Shown here in pieces: positions 1 through 8,583 of a DNA stretch of 64,000 bases. This stretch comes from JALZKA01 sp033856515 (GTDB lineage: Bacteria > Actinomycetota > Thermoleophilia > Solirubrobacterales > 70-9): the NCBI GenBank assembly GCA_033856515.1, contig JAWVEY010000034.1:1-64000 (forward strand). The letters are read 5' to 3'. Under the pieces are notes generated by a model that did no database searches, was not told the DNA's origin, and saw only the letters and a program-made list of their open reading frames with translations. How positions within the stretch are numbered: position 1 is the stretch's first letter; each line of letters starts with the position of its first letter. The translations under genes were made by a program, and so were the position numbers.

Positions 1-378
1 ATCGTCGCGGCGATCAAGGCCGCGCGTGAGGAGGGCGACCTCTCCGAGAACGCCGAATACCACGCCGCGAAGGACGAGCAGGGACACCTGGAGGCACGCA
101 TCCGGATGCTCGAAGACATGCTGGCCAACGCGGAGGTGGTCGAGGCTCCAAAGGGCGGGAAGGCCCAGGTCGGCTCACTGATCCGCTTTCGCGACAAGGA
201 GTCCGGCGAGGAGAAGGAAGTGACCCTTGTCCATCGCCTCGAGGCGTCCATGGCCGACAAGAAGCTTTCAGCCGAGAGCCCGGTGGGCCGGGCGCTCATG
301 GGTGTCTCAAAGGGCGACGCGGTCGAGTTCGAGACGCCGAGCGGCTCCAAGAGCCTGGAGATCCTCAGCGTCGGGTGA
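1..378 (+). CDS. greA: Transcription elongation factor GreA, C-terminal part (5' truncated by window edge)
   Basis: The frame is open from the first base and gives 125 residues. GDLSENAEY at residues 12-20 is the tip of the GreA/GreB coiled-coil, with the acidic residues (D13, E16) that reach into the RNA polymerase secondary channel and promote cleavage of backtracked transcripts. The remainder has the length and composition of the FKBP-like C-terminal domain and ends ETPSGSKSLEILSVG. About 30-35 N-terminal residues lie outside the window. The short AEYHAAKD form is typical of GreA rather than GreB. Confidence 0.95.
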   Translation: MVAAIKAAREEGDLSENAEYHAAKDEQGHLEARIRMLEDMLANAEVVEAPKGGKAQVGSLIRFRDKESGEEKEVTLVHRLEASMADKKLSAESPVGRALMGVSKGDAVEFETPSGSKSLEILSVG

Positions 379-441
379 TAAACCTTAGGTCTGCCCGAAA
401 AGGCGGCAAGGCAGCGGGGGCATACAAAAGGAGCTCGACGG

Positions 442-2361
442 ATGAAGGTTGGCGCAGGCAGGACTCTCGGCTTGGGAATCGCGACGTTGGCGGTCTCGCT
501 CGGATTTGCGACTGGGGCAGAGGCGGCCAAGTTGCCGAAGTTCTCCGTCACGAATATCTCGAACCCGCCGAGCACGGCTGAGCCCGGTGACAGCTTCACC
601 CCACTTGGGATCGTTCAGAACGACGGCAAGAAGAGGGGCAAGGCCGTCGTACGCATCACCCTCCGCACCGACAACGTGCCCGAGAACGGCCCGATCGCTC
701 TCGGCATGATCGAGACCGACAGGGTCAAGAAGGGCGAGTCCGAGGAGTTCGGCGTCCCATCGACGATTCCCGAGGACACCGCCGACGGCACCTACTACAT
801 GGTCGCCTGCGCCACGCCCGCGAAGGGCTCGGGCTGCCTGGTCGCCACTAACCCGGTAACGGTTGAGGAGCCGGTCGAGCCACCGGACTTCCAGCCGGGA
901 GCCCGCACGCTGGGCGATGAGCTGATCCCGCAGATCGGCAACGGCGGGTACGACGCCACGCACTACGCGATCGAGCTCGACTACACGCCTTCCACGAACC
1001 TCTTCAACGCGGGGACTAAGACGACGATGACCGCGACGGCCACGCGGGACCTGAGCGAGTTCTCAATGGACTTCCAGAACATCCCCGTCTCGGCCGTGAC
1101 GGTGAACGGAGTCGCCGCCGAGTCCTTCGAGCAGGTGGACGCGACGCCCGAGTTCCCCGATCCCGGCACGCAGCCGATGAAGCTCGTGATCAATCCCGCC
1201 GGCGACGGAATCGTCGAAGGCACCGAGATGACCGTCGTCGTGGAGTACGCCGGCACGCCGGTTGAGATCACCGATGCGGACGACTCGCTCGAGGGGTGGA
1301 TCCAGGCCTGCTATCCGCTCGCGATGCCCCAGACGTGCGACGGCGCGTTCGTGGTCGGCGAGCCCATCGGCGCCCAGGGCTGGTTCCCGTCGAACAACTT
1401 CCCGACCGACAAGGCGACCTTCGACACGTCCATCACTGTGCCGGCGGACATCGAGGCCGTGGGCATCGGCGAGCTCCTCTCGAACGTGAACAACGGCGAC
1501 GGCACCGAGACGTGGGCTTGGTCCGAGGATGACCCGACCTCTACGTATCTGACCACCGCCACCAACGGCAACTTCGACTACACGAAGCGCGACATCACCG
1601 AGTCGCTCACCGGTAGGACGTTGCCCCAATACGAGTTCATCGACTCGTCCTCGACGCCGGCAGAGAAGACCACGATGAACACGAACCTGGGCCGCACCGA
1701 GGCGATGACGAACTTCCTGTCGAACCGGTTCGGGCCGTACCCGTACGACTCGGGCGGCGCAGTCGCCGACAAGGCGGCCGGTGTGGGCTACGCGCTCGAG
1801 GTCGCCACGAAGTCGCACTTCTCGGGCGGCTTTACGACCGGTGCGCCCAGCGTCTCGCAGTCGACCCTCGTCCACGAGATCTCACACATGTGGATGGGGG
1901 ACGCGGTGACGCTCGAGCACTGGAACGACATCTGGCTCCAGGAGGGATGGGCCCAGTGGGTGTCGTGGAGCTGGAACTTCGAGGACGGCACCTCGACCAA
2001 CTCGCCGGGCGCCCAGTGGAACACGAACTACGCGGGGCCGACCGACCCGAAGTGGAACACGATCCCCACGGTGCTCAACAACGACCCTGCGGACCTGTTC
2101 TCGACCTTCCCGACGTACACGCGCGGCGCGATGACGTACGAGGGATACCGCCAGATCGTCGGCTCGCCGAAGTTCTTCGACTTCGCGCGTGAGCTCCAGG
2201 AGCGCTTTGCGTACGGCAACGTTTCCTCGGAGGACGTCGTCGACCTGATGATCGAGAACTCCGGCTTCACCGGCGACGACCTGGCGCTGCTCGAGGATTA
2301 CTTCGAGCAATGGCTCTACCAGGCCGGCAGGCCGACGATCACGTCGAACGACTTCGACTAG
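442..2361 (+). CDS. Secreted M1-family zinc metallopeptidase
   Basis: The 639-residue protein starts with a clear signal peptide (basic start, hydrophobic LGIATLAVSLGFA, cleavage near AEAA, residues 1-29). Residues 30-150 look like an extra N-terminal beta domain. The M1 core follows: GYDATHYAIELDY near 172, the exopeptidase-type G-x-x-x-E segment (VGYALEV) near 450, the zinc site HEISH at 478-482 with the third ligand Glu 18 residues later in WLQEGWAQW (E501), and a Tyr-containing TYTRGAMTYEGYR. All catalytic residues are present, so an active extracellular aminopeptidase is likely; substrate unknown. A strong AAAAGGAG site lies 7 nt before the ATG. It converges on the minus-strand SDR gene with a 3-nt gap. 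Confidence 0.9.
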   Translation: MKVGAGRTLGLGIATLAVSLGFATGAEAAKLPKFSVTNISNPPSTAEPGDSFTPLGIVQNDGKKRGKAVVRITLRTDNVPENGPIALGMIETDRVKKGESEEFGVPSTIPEDTADGTYYMVACATPAKGSGCLVATNPVTVEEPVEPPDFQPGARTLGDELIPQIGNGGYDATHYAIELDYTPSTNLFNAGTKTTMTATATRDLSEFSMDFQNIPVSAVTVNGVAAESFEQVDATPEFPDPGTQPMKLVINPAGDGIVEGTEMTVVVEYAGTPVEITDADDSLEGWIQACYPLAMPQTCDGAFVVGEPIGAQGWFPSNNFPTDKATFDTSITVPADIEAVGIGELLSNVNNGDGTETWAWSEDDPTSTYLTTATNGNFDYTKRDITESLTGRTLPQYEFIDSSSTPAEKTTMNTNLGRTEAMTNFLSNRFGPYPYDSGGAVADKAAGVGYALEVATKSHFSGGFTTGAPSVSQSTLVHEISHMWMGDAVTLEHWNDIWLQEGWAQWVSWSWNFEDGTSTNSPGAQWNTNYAGPTDPKWNTIPTVLNNDPADLFSTFPTYTRGAMTYEGYRQIVGSPKFFDFARELQERFAYGNVSSEDVVDLMIENSGFTGDDLALLEDYFEQWLYQAGRPTITSNDFD

Positions 2362-2364
2362 GAG

Positions 2365-3015
2365 TCAGCTCGTTAGACGGGTGAGGGCCAGCTCGATCTG
2401 GTCCTCGCCTGAGACGAGCTCGAAGGTGCGCCCGATCGTCTTGGGGTCGGCCAGGCACGCCGCGACGACCGCGGCAACGTCCGCGCGGGGGATCTCGCCG
2501 CGCTCGACCACGGGCGCGATCTCGACTTGGCCCTTCGGCTCCGCGTCGGTGAGCGCTCCGGGGCGGACGATGGTGTAGTCGAGCCCCGAAGCGGCAAGCT
2601 CCTCGTCCGCTCGGCCCTTGGCGCGGATGTAGACGTCGAAGACCTCGTTGCCCTCGTGGTTGGCGTCGGCGGAAATCGCGGAGACCATTACGTAGCGCCT
2701 GGCGCCGGCGATCTTCGCCGCTTCGATCAAGAGGACGGCGGCGCCATAGTCGACCGTCTCCTTGCGCTCAGCGCCTGACCCCGGGCCGGCGCCCGCGGCG
2801 AAGACAACAGCGTCGGCCTCGAGGATCGCCTTGGCGAGCTCGTCGACATCGGTGTTCTCGAGATCGACGACGACAGCCTCGCCGCCCGCTGTGGCGACGT
2901 GCTCGGCGTAGGCAGGATTGCGAACGAGCGAGAGGACGCGATCGCCCCGCTCCGCGAGAAGCCTCGTGAGCAGCAATCCGATCTTTCCGTGCCCTCCGGC
3001 GATGGCTACGACCAT
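2365..3015 (-). CDS. NAD(P)-binding oxidoreductase, atypical SDR (NmrA/YwnB-like)
   Basis: This is a 216-residue Rossmann protein. The N-terminal MVVAIAGGHGKIG carries the GxxGxxG dinucleotide motif (residues 7-13). It is followed by VVVDLENTD, VVFAAGAGPGSG, RYVMVSAISAD and YTIVRPGALTD, the pattern of single-domain atypical SDRs that act as NADPH-dependent reductases or redox sensors. The frame continues open to 3504, but the fold begins at the ATG at 3015, so the longer version would be artefactual. No classical YxxxK catalytic pair is evident. It diverges from the ABC transporter gene with about 40 nt between starts. Substrate cannot be told. Confidence 0.85.
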   Translation of the reverse strand: MVVAIAGGHGKIGLLLTRLLAERGDRVLSLVRNPAYAEHVATAGGEAVVVDLENTDVDELAKAILEADAVVFAAGAGPGSGAERKETVDYGAAVLLIEAAKIAGARRYVMVSAISADANHEGNEVFDVYIRAKGRADEELAASGLDYTIVRPGALTDAEPKGQVEIAPVVERGEIPRADVAAVVAACLADPKTIGRTFELVSGEDQIELALTRLTS

Positions 3016-3057
3016 GCGCCCGACGCTATCAGCGCCCATCGGTAAGTTCGGTTGGCC

Positions 3058-3948
3058 ATGAACGTGATCGAGATGAAGGGCGTCCGCAAGGCCTTCGGAG
3101 AGATCCAGGCGGTTGATGGGCTCGACCTCGACGTGCCGCCCGGAATCTGCCTTGGGTTGCTCGGCCCCAATGGCGCCGGCAAGTCCACATCGATGCGCCT
3201 CCTCACCGGTCAGGCGATCGCCGACGAGGGCGAGATCACGGTGCTGGGCAATGAGCTTCCAGCGCAGGCGAAGGTTGCCCGCGGCGAGATGGGCGTCGTG
3301 CCCCAGCTCGACAACCTGGATGTGGACGTCACCGTTGAGGACAACCTGTCCGTCTACGCGCGCCTCTACCGCGTGAAGGACGTCCCTGCCGCGGTGGATC
3401 GCTCGCTTGCGCTGGCGCGGCTCACCGACCGCCGCAAGGATGCTGTGGACAAGCTCTCGGGTGGGATGCGCCGCCGCCTCCTGCTTGCTCGTGGACTCGT
3501 CCACGAGCCGAGGCTGGTGCTCCTGGATGAGCCGACAGTTGGCCTCGACCCTCAGATCCGCACCGAGCTCTGGTCGCTCATCGATGGCTTGCGCGGCGGC
3601 GGGTCGACGATCCTAATGTCCACCCACTACATCGAGGAAGCCGAGCGGCTCGCTGACGAGGTGGCCCTGATGACGGCCGGCAAGATCATCTCGCGGGGCA
3701 AGCCTTCCGACCTCATCCGCGAGCATGCCGGCCGGGAGACGGCGGAGGTCTATGGGCCGCCCGATCGCCTGGCTGAAGTCCGCGCCATGGCGGAGTCCGA
3801 GGGCCTCCACGTTCGGCCGGCCGGGCCGGCGGTCGCGATCGTCGGCTCCGAGAAGGCCCAGAACGGAGTCATTCCCGAGGATGCGATCCGGCGTGCCGCG
3901 TCGCTCGAGGACGTCTTCGTGATGCTCACGGGAGCGGAGGCCGCATGA
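3058..3948 (+). CDS. ABC transporter ATP-binding protein (NodI/DrrA/CcmA-type exporter)
   Basis: A 296-residue ATPase with Walker A GPNGAGKST near residue 36, signature LSGGM near 138, Walker B LVLLDEPTVGLD near 158 and the switch His in MSTHYIEEAERL near 194. The C-terminal extension after residue 215 (IISRGKPSDL, SLEDVFVMLTG) is typical of the drug/polysaccharide exporter ATPases of the DrrA/NodI group. An in-frame TTG at 3052 would add two residues; the ATG at 3058 is preferred. The stop overlaps the permease start by 4 nt (ATGA), so the two products are made together. Substrate is unknown. Confidence 0.92.
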   Translation: MNVIEMKGVRKAFGEIQAVDGLDLDVPPGICLGLLGPNGAGKSTSMRLLTGQAIADEGEITVLGNELPAQAKVARGEMGVVPQLDNLDVDVTVEDNLSVYARLYRVKDVPAAVDRSLALARLTDRRKDAVDKLSGGMRRRLLLARGLVHEPRLVLLDEPTVGLDPQIRTELWSLIDGLRGGGSTILMSTHYIEEAERLADEVALMTAGKIISRGKPSDLIREHAGRETAEVYGPPDRLAEVRAMAESEGLHVRPAGPAVAIVGSEKAQNGVIPEDAIRRAASLEDVFVMLTGAEAA

Positions 3949-4727
3949 GCCAGGTTGGAGCCAGGCGCCTCGAGCCGGCGGCCATCGCCGGAGTGATGAG
4001 CCGGGAGGTCGCGAACTTCCGGACCTTCTGGAAGGCGACGACGTTCTCGAGCGTCCTCGAGCCGATCATCTATCTGCTCGCCTTCGGCCTAGGGCTGGGC
4101 GCGACGCTCATCGACGGCGTTGGTGGACTCGAGTACGTCGAGTTCGTGGCGACGGGCATGGTCGCGACTGCGGTGATCTTCTCGAGCGCGTTCCCGTCGA
4201 TGTTCGGCACCTTCGTCAAGCACCGCTTCCAAAACACCTACGACGCGATCCTCGCGGCGCCCGTCGACGTCGAGGAGCTGGTGACGGCCGAGGTGCTGTG
4301 GATCTCGCTTCGTGCCGGCTTCTACGGCTGCTTCCCGTTGATCGTGGCGATGTTCTTCGGCCTCGACCCGGCGTGGGGGATGCTCCTCGTGCCGCTCTTC
4401 GCCTTCACGACCGCGATCGGCTTCTCTGGCCTCGGGATCGCCACTGCGGCGACGGTCGGCAAGATCGACCACTTCAACTACGTGACCACGCTCGTGATCA
4501 CTCCGCTCTTCCTCGTGGCCGGCACGTTCTTCCCGATCGACCAGCTGCCGCAATGGGCGCAGGTAGCCGCTTGGCTCAACCCGCTCTACCACCTGGTCGA
4601 GCTGGTGCGGGGTGCATGTTTCGGCTTCGAGCCGGTTGACCTGATCCATTACGCGATCCTCTTCGCGTTCGCGATCGCGATGTGGCGCCTTGGCGTGAAC
4701 CGCATGGAGAAGCGGCTCATCGACTGA
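3945..4727 (+). CDS. ABC-2 type transporter permease (NodJ/DrrB-like)
   Basis: A 260-residue integral membrane protein with about six hydrophobic segments: residues 35-52 (IIYLLAFGLGLGA), 70-90, 120-140, 145-165, 180-200 and 235-250. The segment TPLFLVAGTFFPIDQLPQWAQ followed by LNPLYHLVELVRG is characteristic of NodJ/DrrB-type ABC-2 permeases. It overlaps the upstream ATPase gene by 4 nt and its stop overlaps the next gene's start (TGATG). It should form a half-transporter dimer with the upstream ATPase and export a lipid, polyketide or glycan substrate not identifiable from sequence. Confidence 0.92.
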   Translation: MSQVGARRLEPAAIAGVMSREVANFRTFWKATTFSSVLEPIIYLLAFGLGLGATLIDGVGGLEYVEFVATGMVATAVIFSSAFPSMFGTFVKHRFQNTYDAILAAPVDVEELVTAEVLWISLRAGFYGCFPLIVAMFFGLDPAWGMLLVPLFAFTTAIGFSGLGIATAATVGKIDHFNYVTTLVITPLFLVAGTFFPIDQLPQWAQVAAWLNPLYHLVELVRGACFGFEPVDLIHYAILFAFAIAMWRLGVNRMEKRLID

Positions 4728-5062
4728 TGCGGGTCCGGGGAGGCACGCTCTGGGCGGCCTTGGCTGCGGCGGCAATCGCAATCGGCGGTTGCGGCAGCGA
4801 TGACGACGAGCCCGCCGACTCAGGCTCAACCGGCGCTCAGGGCGCGTCTGGCGCCGAGAGCGCGAGCGCGGACATCACGGCCGAGGAGTTCCTGGTGAAG
4901 CTCCTGCCCGAGAAGGAGGTCGCGATCGAGGCTGTTGTCGCCACCGAGCCCGAGTGCGAGGGCCTCAAGGTCGAGCCTTCCCTTGTTCTCGTGATCTCCG
5001 ATGCGGCTTCGAACGCGGACCCGGACACGCCCCTTACCGAGCTTGTCACGGAGGAGTGCTGA
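4727..5062 (+). CDS. Small predicted lipoprotein of unknown function
   Basis: 111 residues beginning MRVRGGTLWAALAAAAIAIGGC. The lipobox-like IGGC puts the acylated Cys at about residue 22, followed by an acidic Gly/Ser linker (CGSDDDEPADSGSTG) usual for high-GC Gram-positive lipoproteins. The mature part is short and acidic and has two further Cys residues (ATEPEC and the C-terminal EEC) that could form a disulfide. It is joined by 1-nt overlaps to the permease gene upstream and the cytoplasmic protein gene downstream, so it may be an accessory of the exporter. No family recognised. Confidence 0.75.
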   Translation: MRVRGGTLWAALAAAAIAIGGCGSDDDEPADSGSTGAQGASGAESASADITAEEFLVKLLPEKEVAIEAVVATEPECEGLKVEPSLVLVISDAASNADPDTPLTELVTEEC

Positions 5063-5400
5063 TGCCGCGCCGCCCAAAGCGCCGCGAGCCTGCCGCCACG
5101 GTTGACTACACAGATCCGGAGGGGAACGTCCTAACCCTCCGCGAGTCACTCAGCTCGGGCTCGATCCGCAAAATCGCCAAGGCCCGCGAGAAGGGCGCCG
5201 CGACGGTCGATGACGACTGGCGCCGCCGCACGGAGATGCTCTTCGAGCGGCTCGCGGTGCGCTGGGAGATCGCGGGGCTCCCGATCGATGAGCAGAAGCT
5301 CCTGATCGGCCGATATCGAATGGCCGACTCCGAGACGCAGGACTGGGTGCGCCGCACGCTCACCGAGCACGTCGCGCGTTACATCCCTGATCTGGGGTAG
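5062..5400 (+). CDS. Conserved hypothetical cytoplasmic protein
   Basis: 112 residues, start ATG within TGATG at the end of the lipoprotein gene and a GGAGG-like site just upstream (gaggag, 5051-5056). The protein is basic at the N-terminus (MPRRPKRREP), then charged and largely helical (LRESLSSGSIRKIAKAREKGA, DDDWRRRTEMLFERLAVRWEIAG), ending RYIPDLG. It has no signal peptide or membrane segment. The frame is open further upstream, but start/stop coupling supports 5062. I do not recognise a family. It is the last gene of the exporter cluster 3058-5400. Confidence 0.7.
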   Translation: MPRRPKRREPAATVDYTDPEGNVLTLRESLSSGSIRKIAKAREKGAATVDDDWRRRTEMLFERLAVRWEIAGLPIDEQKLLIGRYRMADSETQDWVRRTLTEHVARYIPDLG

Positions 5401-5473
5401 CTCTGGCTGTCGGTTTGGGCCTTGCGCGCAGGTGCCCGGCGTGAGATAGTTGGCACATGCAGGGGGACCTGAC

Positions 5474-6610
5474 TTGAGCCCGTCCGGACTCGACCAGATC
5501 GCCCGCGAGCTCGCCGCTGGCGAGATCTCGCGCCGCTCGGCGCTGAAGCGCTTGATCGGCGCCGGCCTTGGCCTCGGCGCCGCGGTTGTGCCCGCCGGGG
5601 TCGCTGAGGCGGTGGGCGGGGGCTGCCCGGGCGGCCGCGTCAAGTGCCACGGCAAGTGCTGCCCGAAGAACGCGAAGTGTAAGAACGGCAAGTGCAAGTG
5701 CAAGTCCGGCTTTCAGAAGTGCGGCAAGAAGTGCGTGAACCTCGACACGTCACTCAAGCACTGCGGCGCCTGCGGCAACGCGTGCCAGGCGGGCGAGACC
5801 TGCGTCGATGGGGTCTGCGATCCCGGCCTCGCCGACTGCTCCGGCCTCGAGTGCGGCACCGCGCCGAACGGAGACAACTGCGGCATCTGCGGCGTCGGCG
5901 AGACCTGTGTGTCGAACCAGTGCGAGGAAGTGCCCGAGTGCGCGATCGACGACGATTGCCCGGGCGATCCCGAGAACGGGTGCTTACGGGGTGTCTGCAG
6001 CGCCGGAACGTGCGGGCTGACTGCCGTGAACAACGGCAGCCCCTGCGACGACGAGAGCCTCTGCACCTCCAACGAGAGCTGCCAGGACGGCGTTTGTGCC
6101 CAGGGCAGCCCGGTCGTCTGCCAGCCGCAGGACCAATGCCACGACGCGGGCGTGTGTAATCCGCAGACCGGCGTGTGCTCGAACCCGGCCAAGGCCGACG
6201 GGACTTCTTGCAATGACGGAAACGCATGCACCCAGAGCGACACTTGCCAGAGCGGCGTCTGCAGCGGCGGGCTCCCCGTTGTCTGTCAGCCACTTGACCA
6301 GTGCCACAACGCGGGCGTCTGCGACCCCGCGACGGGCATCTGCTCGAACCCGACGAAGCCACAGGGCACGGGCTGCACCTACAACGGAAGCCCGAACGGC
6401 ATCTGCAACAGCCAGGGCACCTGCGTTGAGTGCATCTCCAACGGCAACTGCCCGCCTCCGATCTGCCAGACGGGCACGTGCAACCCGAGCGGTGCCTGCG
6501 TCTATCAGAACGCCGTTTTCGGCACTGATCCGAACAACGACTGCACTGAGAACCCGGGCACGGGCCAGCTCGGCTACTGCAATGGTGCCGGCGCCTGCGC
6601 CACCACGTAG
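5474..6610 (+). CDS. Exported cysteine-rich repeat protein with Tat-like signal
   Basis: 378 residues. A TTG start is chosen because AGGGGGA lies 6 nt before it. The N-terminus contains GEISRRSALKRLIGAGLGLGAAVVPAGVAEA, a twin-arginine (S-R-R-x-A-L-K) signal with an Ala-rich hydrophobic core. The mature part is crowded with Cys: a compact block near residues 48-90 (CHGKCCPKNAKC and CKCKSGFQKCGKKC), then repeating units of the type VVCQPxDQCHxAGVCxPxTGxCSNP followed by GTSCNDGNACTQSDTC. Such units are familiar from secreted proteins of myxobacteria. Likely a disulfide-stabilised extracellular adhesive or structural protein. Ends CNGAGACATT. Confidence 0.8.
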   Translation: MSPSGLDQIARELAAGEISRRSALKRLIGAGLGLGAAVVPAGVAEAVGGGCPGGRVKCHGKCCPKNAKCKNGKCKCKSGFQKCGKKCVNLDTSLKHCGACGNACQAGETCVDGVCDPGLADCSGLECGTAPNGDNCGICGVGETCVSNQCEEVPECAIDDDCPGDPENGCLRGVCSAGTCGLTAVNNGSPCDDESLCTSNESCQDGVCAQGSPVVCQPQDQCHDAGVCNPQTGVCSNPAKADGTSCNDGNACTQSDTCQSGVCSGGLPVVCQPLDQCHNAGVCDPATGICSNPTKPQGTGCTYNGSPNGICNSQGTCVECISNGNCPPPICQTGTCNPSGACVYQNAVFGTDPNNDCTENPGTGQLGYCNGAGACATT

Positions 6611-6678
6611 GGCGCACTATCCCCGGGCTCGACTAGGTTGCCGTGCGTTACATCCCCGCACTGGGGTAAGGGCGCCAT

Positions 6679-6951
6679 GTGCTCGGACTGATACGCGGCC
6701 TCGGAATTCGCAGCAGCGCGCGCGCTGCGTGCCAAGCCGTGCGCGGCGGCGGTCCCGTCGGCCTACGGCTAGTCGACGTGCATCCGCCCGAGGGGTTCAT
6801 TGTCCCGACGGTCACTATCGACCTCGAAATGCCGCTCCGGAGAGGCGGAGCTGCTGAGCTCTCGCCCGGTTTCCCGCTCCTGCCGCTCTTTGCTTGGCCA
6901 TACCGCGTCGGCAAGGTCGGGTCGATGATCCGCGACCGCGTCGCGGAATAA
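6679..6951 (+). CDS. Short hypothetical protein
   Basis: 90 codons from a GTG start with strong GC bias at third positions, which favours a real gene. The product has a central VTIDLEMPL strand and a C-terminal FPLLPLFAWPYRVGKVGSMIRDRVAE, which could be amphipathic or membrane-associated. There is no clear ribosome binding site and no recognised family. It ends 10 nt before the convergent ABC ATPase gene. An overlapping ATG two bases upstream is in another frame and stops after four codons. Confidence 0.45.
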   Translation: MLGLIRGLGIRSSARAACQAVRGGGPVGLRLVDVHPPEGFIVPTVTIDLEMPLRRGGAAELSPGFPLLPLFAWPYRVGKVGSMIRDRVAE

Positions 6952-6961
6952 CACACTGCAA

Positions 6962-7711
6962 TTACGCCCTGCCCGCCTCCAGCAGGCGTCGCAAGAACTT
7001 CTTCGTCTCGGGCTCCTGCGGGTCTTCGAGCAGCTGCGCGGGCGGGCCGATCTCGAGCAGCCTGCCCTCGTGGAGGAAGCCGACGCGGTCGGCGACCTCC
7101 TTCGCGAAGCCCATCTCGTGCGTCGCGAGGAGCATCGTCACTCCCTCCGATCGCAGATCGCGGACCGCCCTCAGGACCTCGCCGACAAGCTCCGGGTCGA
7201 GTGCCGAGGTGACCTCGTCGAGGAGCATCGCTCGTGGGCGGGCGGCGAAGGCGCGGGCGATCGCGACCCGCTGCTGCTGGCCGCCCGAGAGGTTCTCGGG
7301 GCGCTCGCGCTCGCGACCTTCAAGGCCGAAGCGGGCGAGGACCTTGAGGGCCTGCGCCTCTGCCTCGTTCCGGCTGGTGCCGCCTGCACGGACGAGGCCG
7401 AGCGTGACGTTCTCGATTACGTTGAGGTGCGGGAAGAGGTTGTAGGCCTGGAAGACCACCCCGAGCTTCCGTCTTGTGCCGACCGTGTCGACTGAGGGAT
7501 CGGTGATCACGTTCCCGTCGAGGAAGATGTCGCCGTCGTCGATGTCCTCGAGGAGGTCGATGCAGCGAAGGAGCGTCGACTTGCCCGAGCCGGACGCACC
7601 GATCAAAGCGACGGCCTCGTGCTCGGCCACCGCCAGGTCGACGCCCTTGAGGACCTCGAGGTCGCCGAACGACTTGGTCACGCCGCGGATCTCGATGACC
7701 GGGGCGCTCAT
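6962..7711 (-). CDS. Amino-acid ABC transporter ATP-binding protein (GlnQ/HisP family)
   Basis: 249 residues from the ATG at 7711, which overlaps the permease stop (ATGA); an open extension to 7738 is ignored. Walker A GASGSGKST near residue 34, a Q-loop in VVFQAYNLFPHLNV, signature LSGGQQQR near 137, and Walker B AMLLDEVTSALDPEL near 158. The QAYNLFPH and DEVTSALDP wording is diagnostic of polar amino-acid importers (GlnQ/HisP/ArtP). It works with the downstream-numbered permease and lipoprotein (7708-9419) as a three-gene importer transcribed on the minus strand. Confidence 0.93.
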   Translation of the reverse strand: MSAPVIEIRGVTKSFGDLEVLKGVDLAVAEHEAVALIGASGSGKSTLLRCIDLLEDIDDGDIFLDGNVITDPSVDTVGTRRKLGVVFQAYNLFPHLNVIENVTLGLVRAGGTSRNEAEAQALKVLARFGLEGRERERPENLSGGQQQRVAIARAFAARPRAMLLDEVTSALDPELVGEVLRAVRDLRSEGVTMLLATHEMGFAKEVADRVGFLHEGRLLEIGPPAQLLEDPQEPETKKFLRRLLEAGRA

Positions 7712-8583
7712 CCGCGTGCCCTTTCGGGTGAGTCCCACCAGTCGAGAAGACGCGCCATCGGGATCGTGATGCAGAGGTACAGGAGCGCGGCGGCCAGGAG
7801 CGGCGTGTAGTTGAAGCTCGACTGCGCCTCGATCTGCGCGACCCGGAAGGCCTCGCCCGCGACGCCGAGTACCGAGATCAAGGCCACGTCCTTCTGCAGG
7901 GCGATGAAGTCGTTGAGGAGGGGTGGCCCCACGCGCCGAACTGCCTGGGGGAGGACGACGTGCCGCATCGCCTGTTGCTCGGTGAGCCCGACCGACAGCG
8001 CCGCCTCGCGCTGGCCCGGATGAATGGAGCGCAGGCCGGCGCGGTAAACCTCGGCGACGTAGGCGCCGTACGAGAGCGCGAGTGCGATTCCGCCCAGTAC
8101 GACTGGCTCGGTTGGCAGGCCTTCCAGGTCGAGGGCCGGAATACCAAAGCCGATGAGATAGATCAGGAGGATCGTCGGGACGCCGCGGAAGACGTCCGTG
8201 TAGACGACGGCGAGCATGCGGAGCGGGAAGAACGCCGGCGCCTTGGCCAGCCGAGCCAGCGCGACGATCAGGCCGAGGATCAGGACGACGACCTCGACGA
8301 CCATGAAGATGCGGATGTCGAGCCAGAACGCCTCGAGGACCTCGGGGAAGATCTCAGCGAAGTCGTCGGGGCTGAAGAAGGTCCGCTGGACCTCGTCCCA
8401 GCCGGGGCTCGTGAGGATGAGCGCGGTCAGGCCGCCCAGGACGACGATCGTCGAGATCGCCGCGATCGCGGCCCCGCGGCGCGCCTGGGTGCGCCGAACC
8501 GCCTCGCGCTCGGCGCGGCGATCCCTTGCCGTGGCGGCGGGAGCTACTCCAGGATCGGGGTGTCGGTTTCCGCGCTCAGCCAC
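7708..8583 (-). CDS. Amino-acid ABC transporter permease (HisM/GlnP family)
   Basis: 291 residues. A charged N-terminal tail of about 35 residues (RDRRAEREAVRR) precedes the first membrane helix (AAIAAISTIVVLGGLTALIL). A second helix near 95-115 and the conserved permease block TDVFRGVPTILLIYLIGFG, then SYGAYVAEVYRAGLRSIHPGQREAALSVGLT, which is the EAA loop for ATPase contact. The only plausible start is the GTG at 8583, placing the first 13 codons inside the end of the substrate-binding protein gene (40-nt overlap), an unusually long overlap for this family. Confidence 0.9.
   Translation of the reverse strand: MAERGNRHPDPGVAPAATARDRRAEREAVRRTQARRGAAIAAISTIVVLGGLTALILTSPGWDEVQRTFFSPDDFAEIFPEVLEAFWLDIRIFMVVEVVVLILGLIVALARLAKAPAFFPLRMLAVVYTDVFRGVPTILLIYLIGFGIPALDLEGLPTEPVVLGGIALALSYGAYVAEVYRAGLRSIHPGQREAALSVGLTEQQAMRHVVLPQAVRRVGPPLLNDFIALQKDVALISVLGVAGEAFRVAQIEAQSSFNYTPLLAAALLYLCITIPMARLLDWWDSPERARG

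Noticed and set aside
2365..3504. 379-codon version of the SDR gene extending over the ABC ATPase
   Set aside because: The Rossmann fold starts at the ATG at 3015; the additional 163 codons are antisense to the ATPase gene and carry no motif.
5754..6617. 287-codon Arg/Ser/Cys-rich frame on the minus strand
   Set aside because: It is the complement of the Cys-rich repeat gene; the composition follows from the repeat codons.
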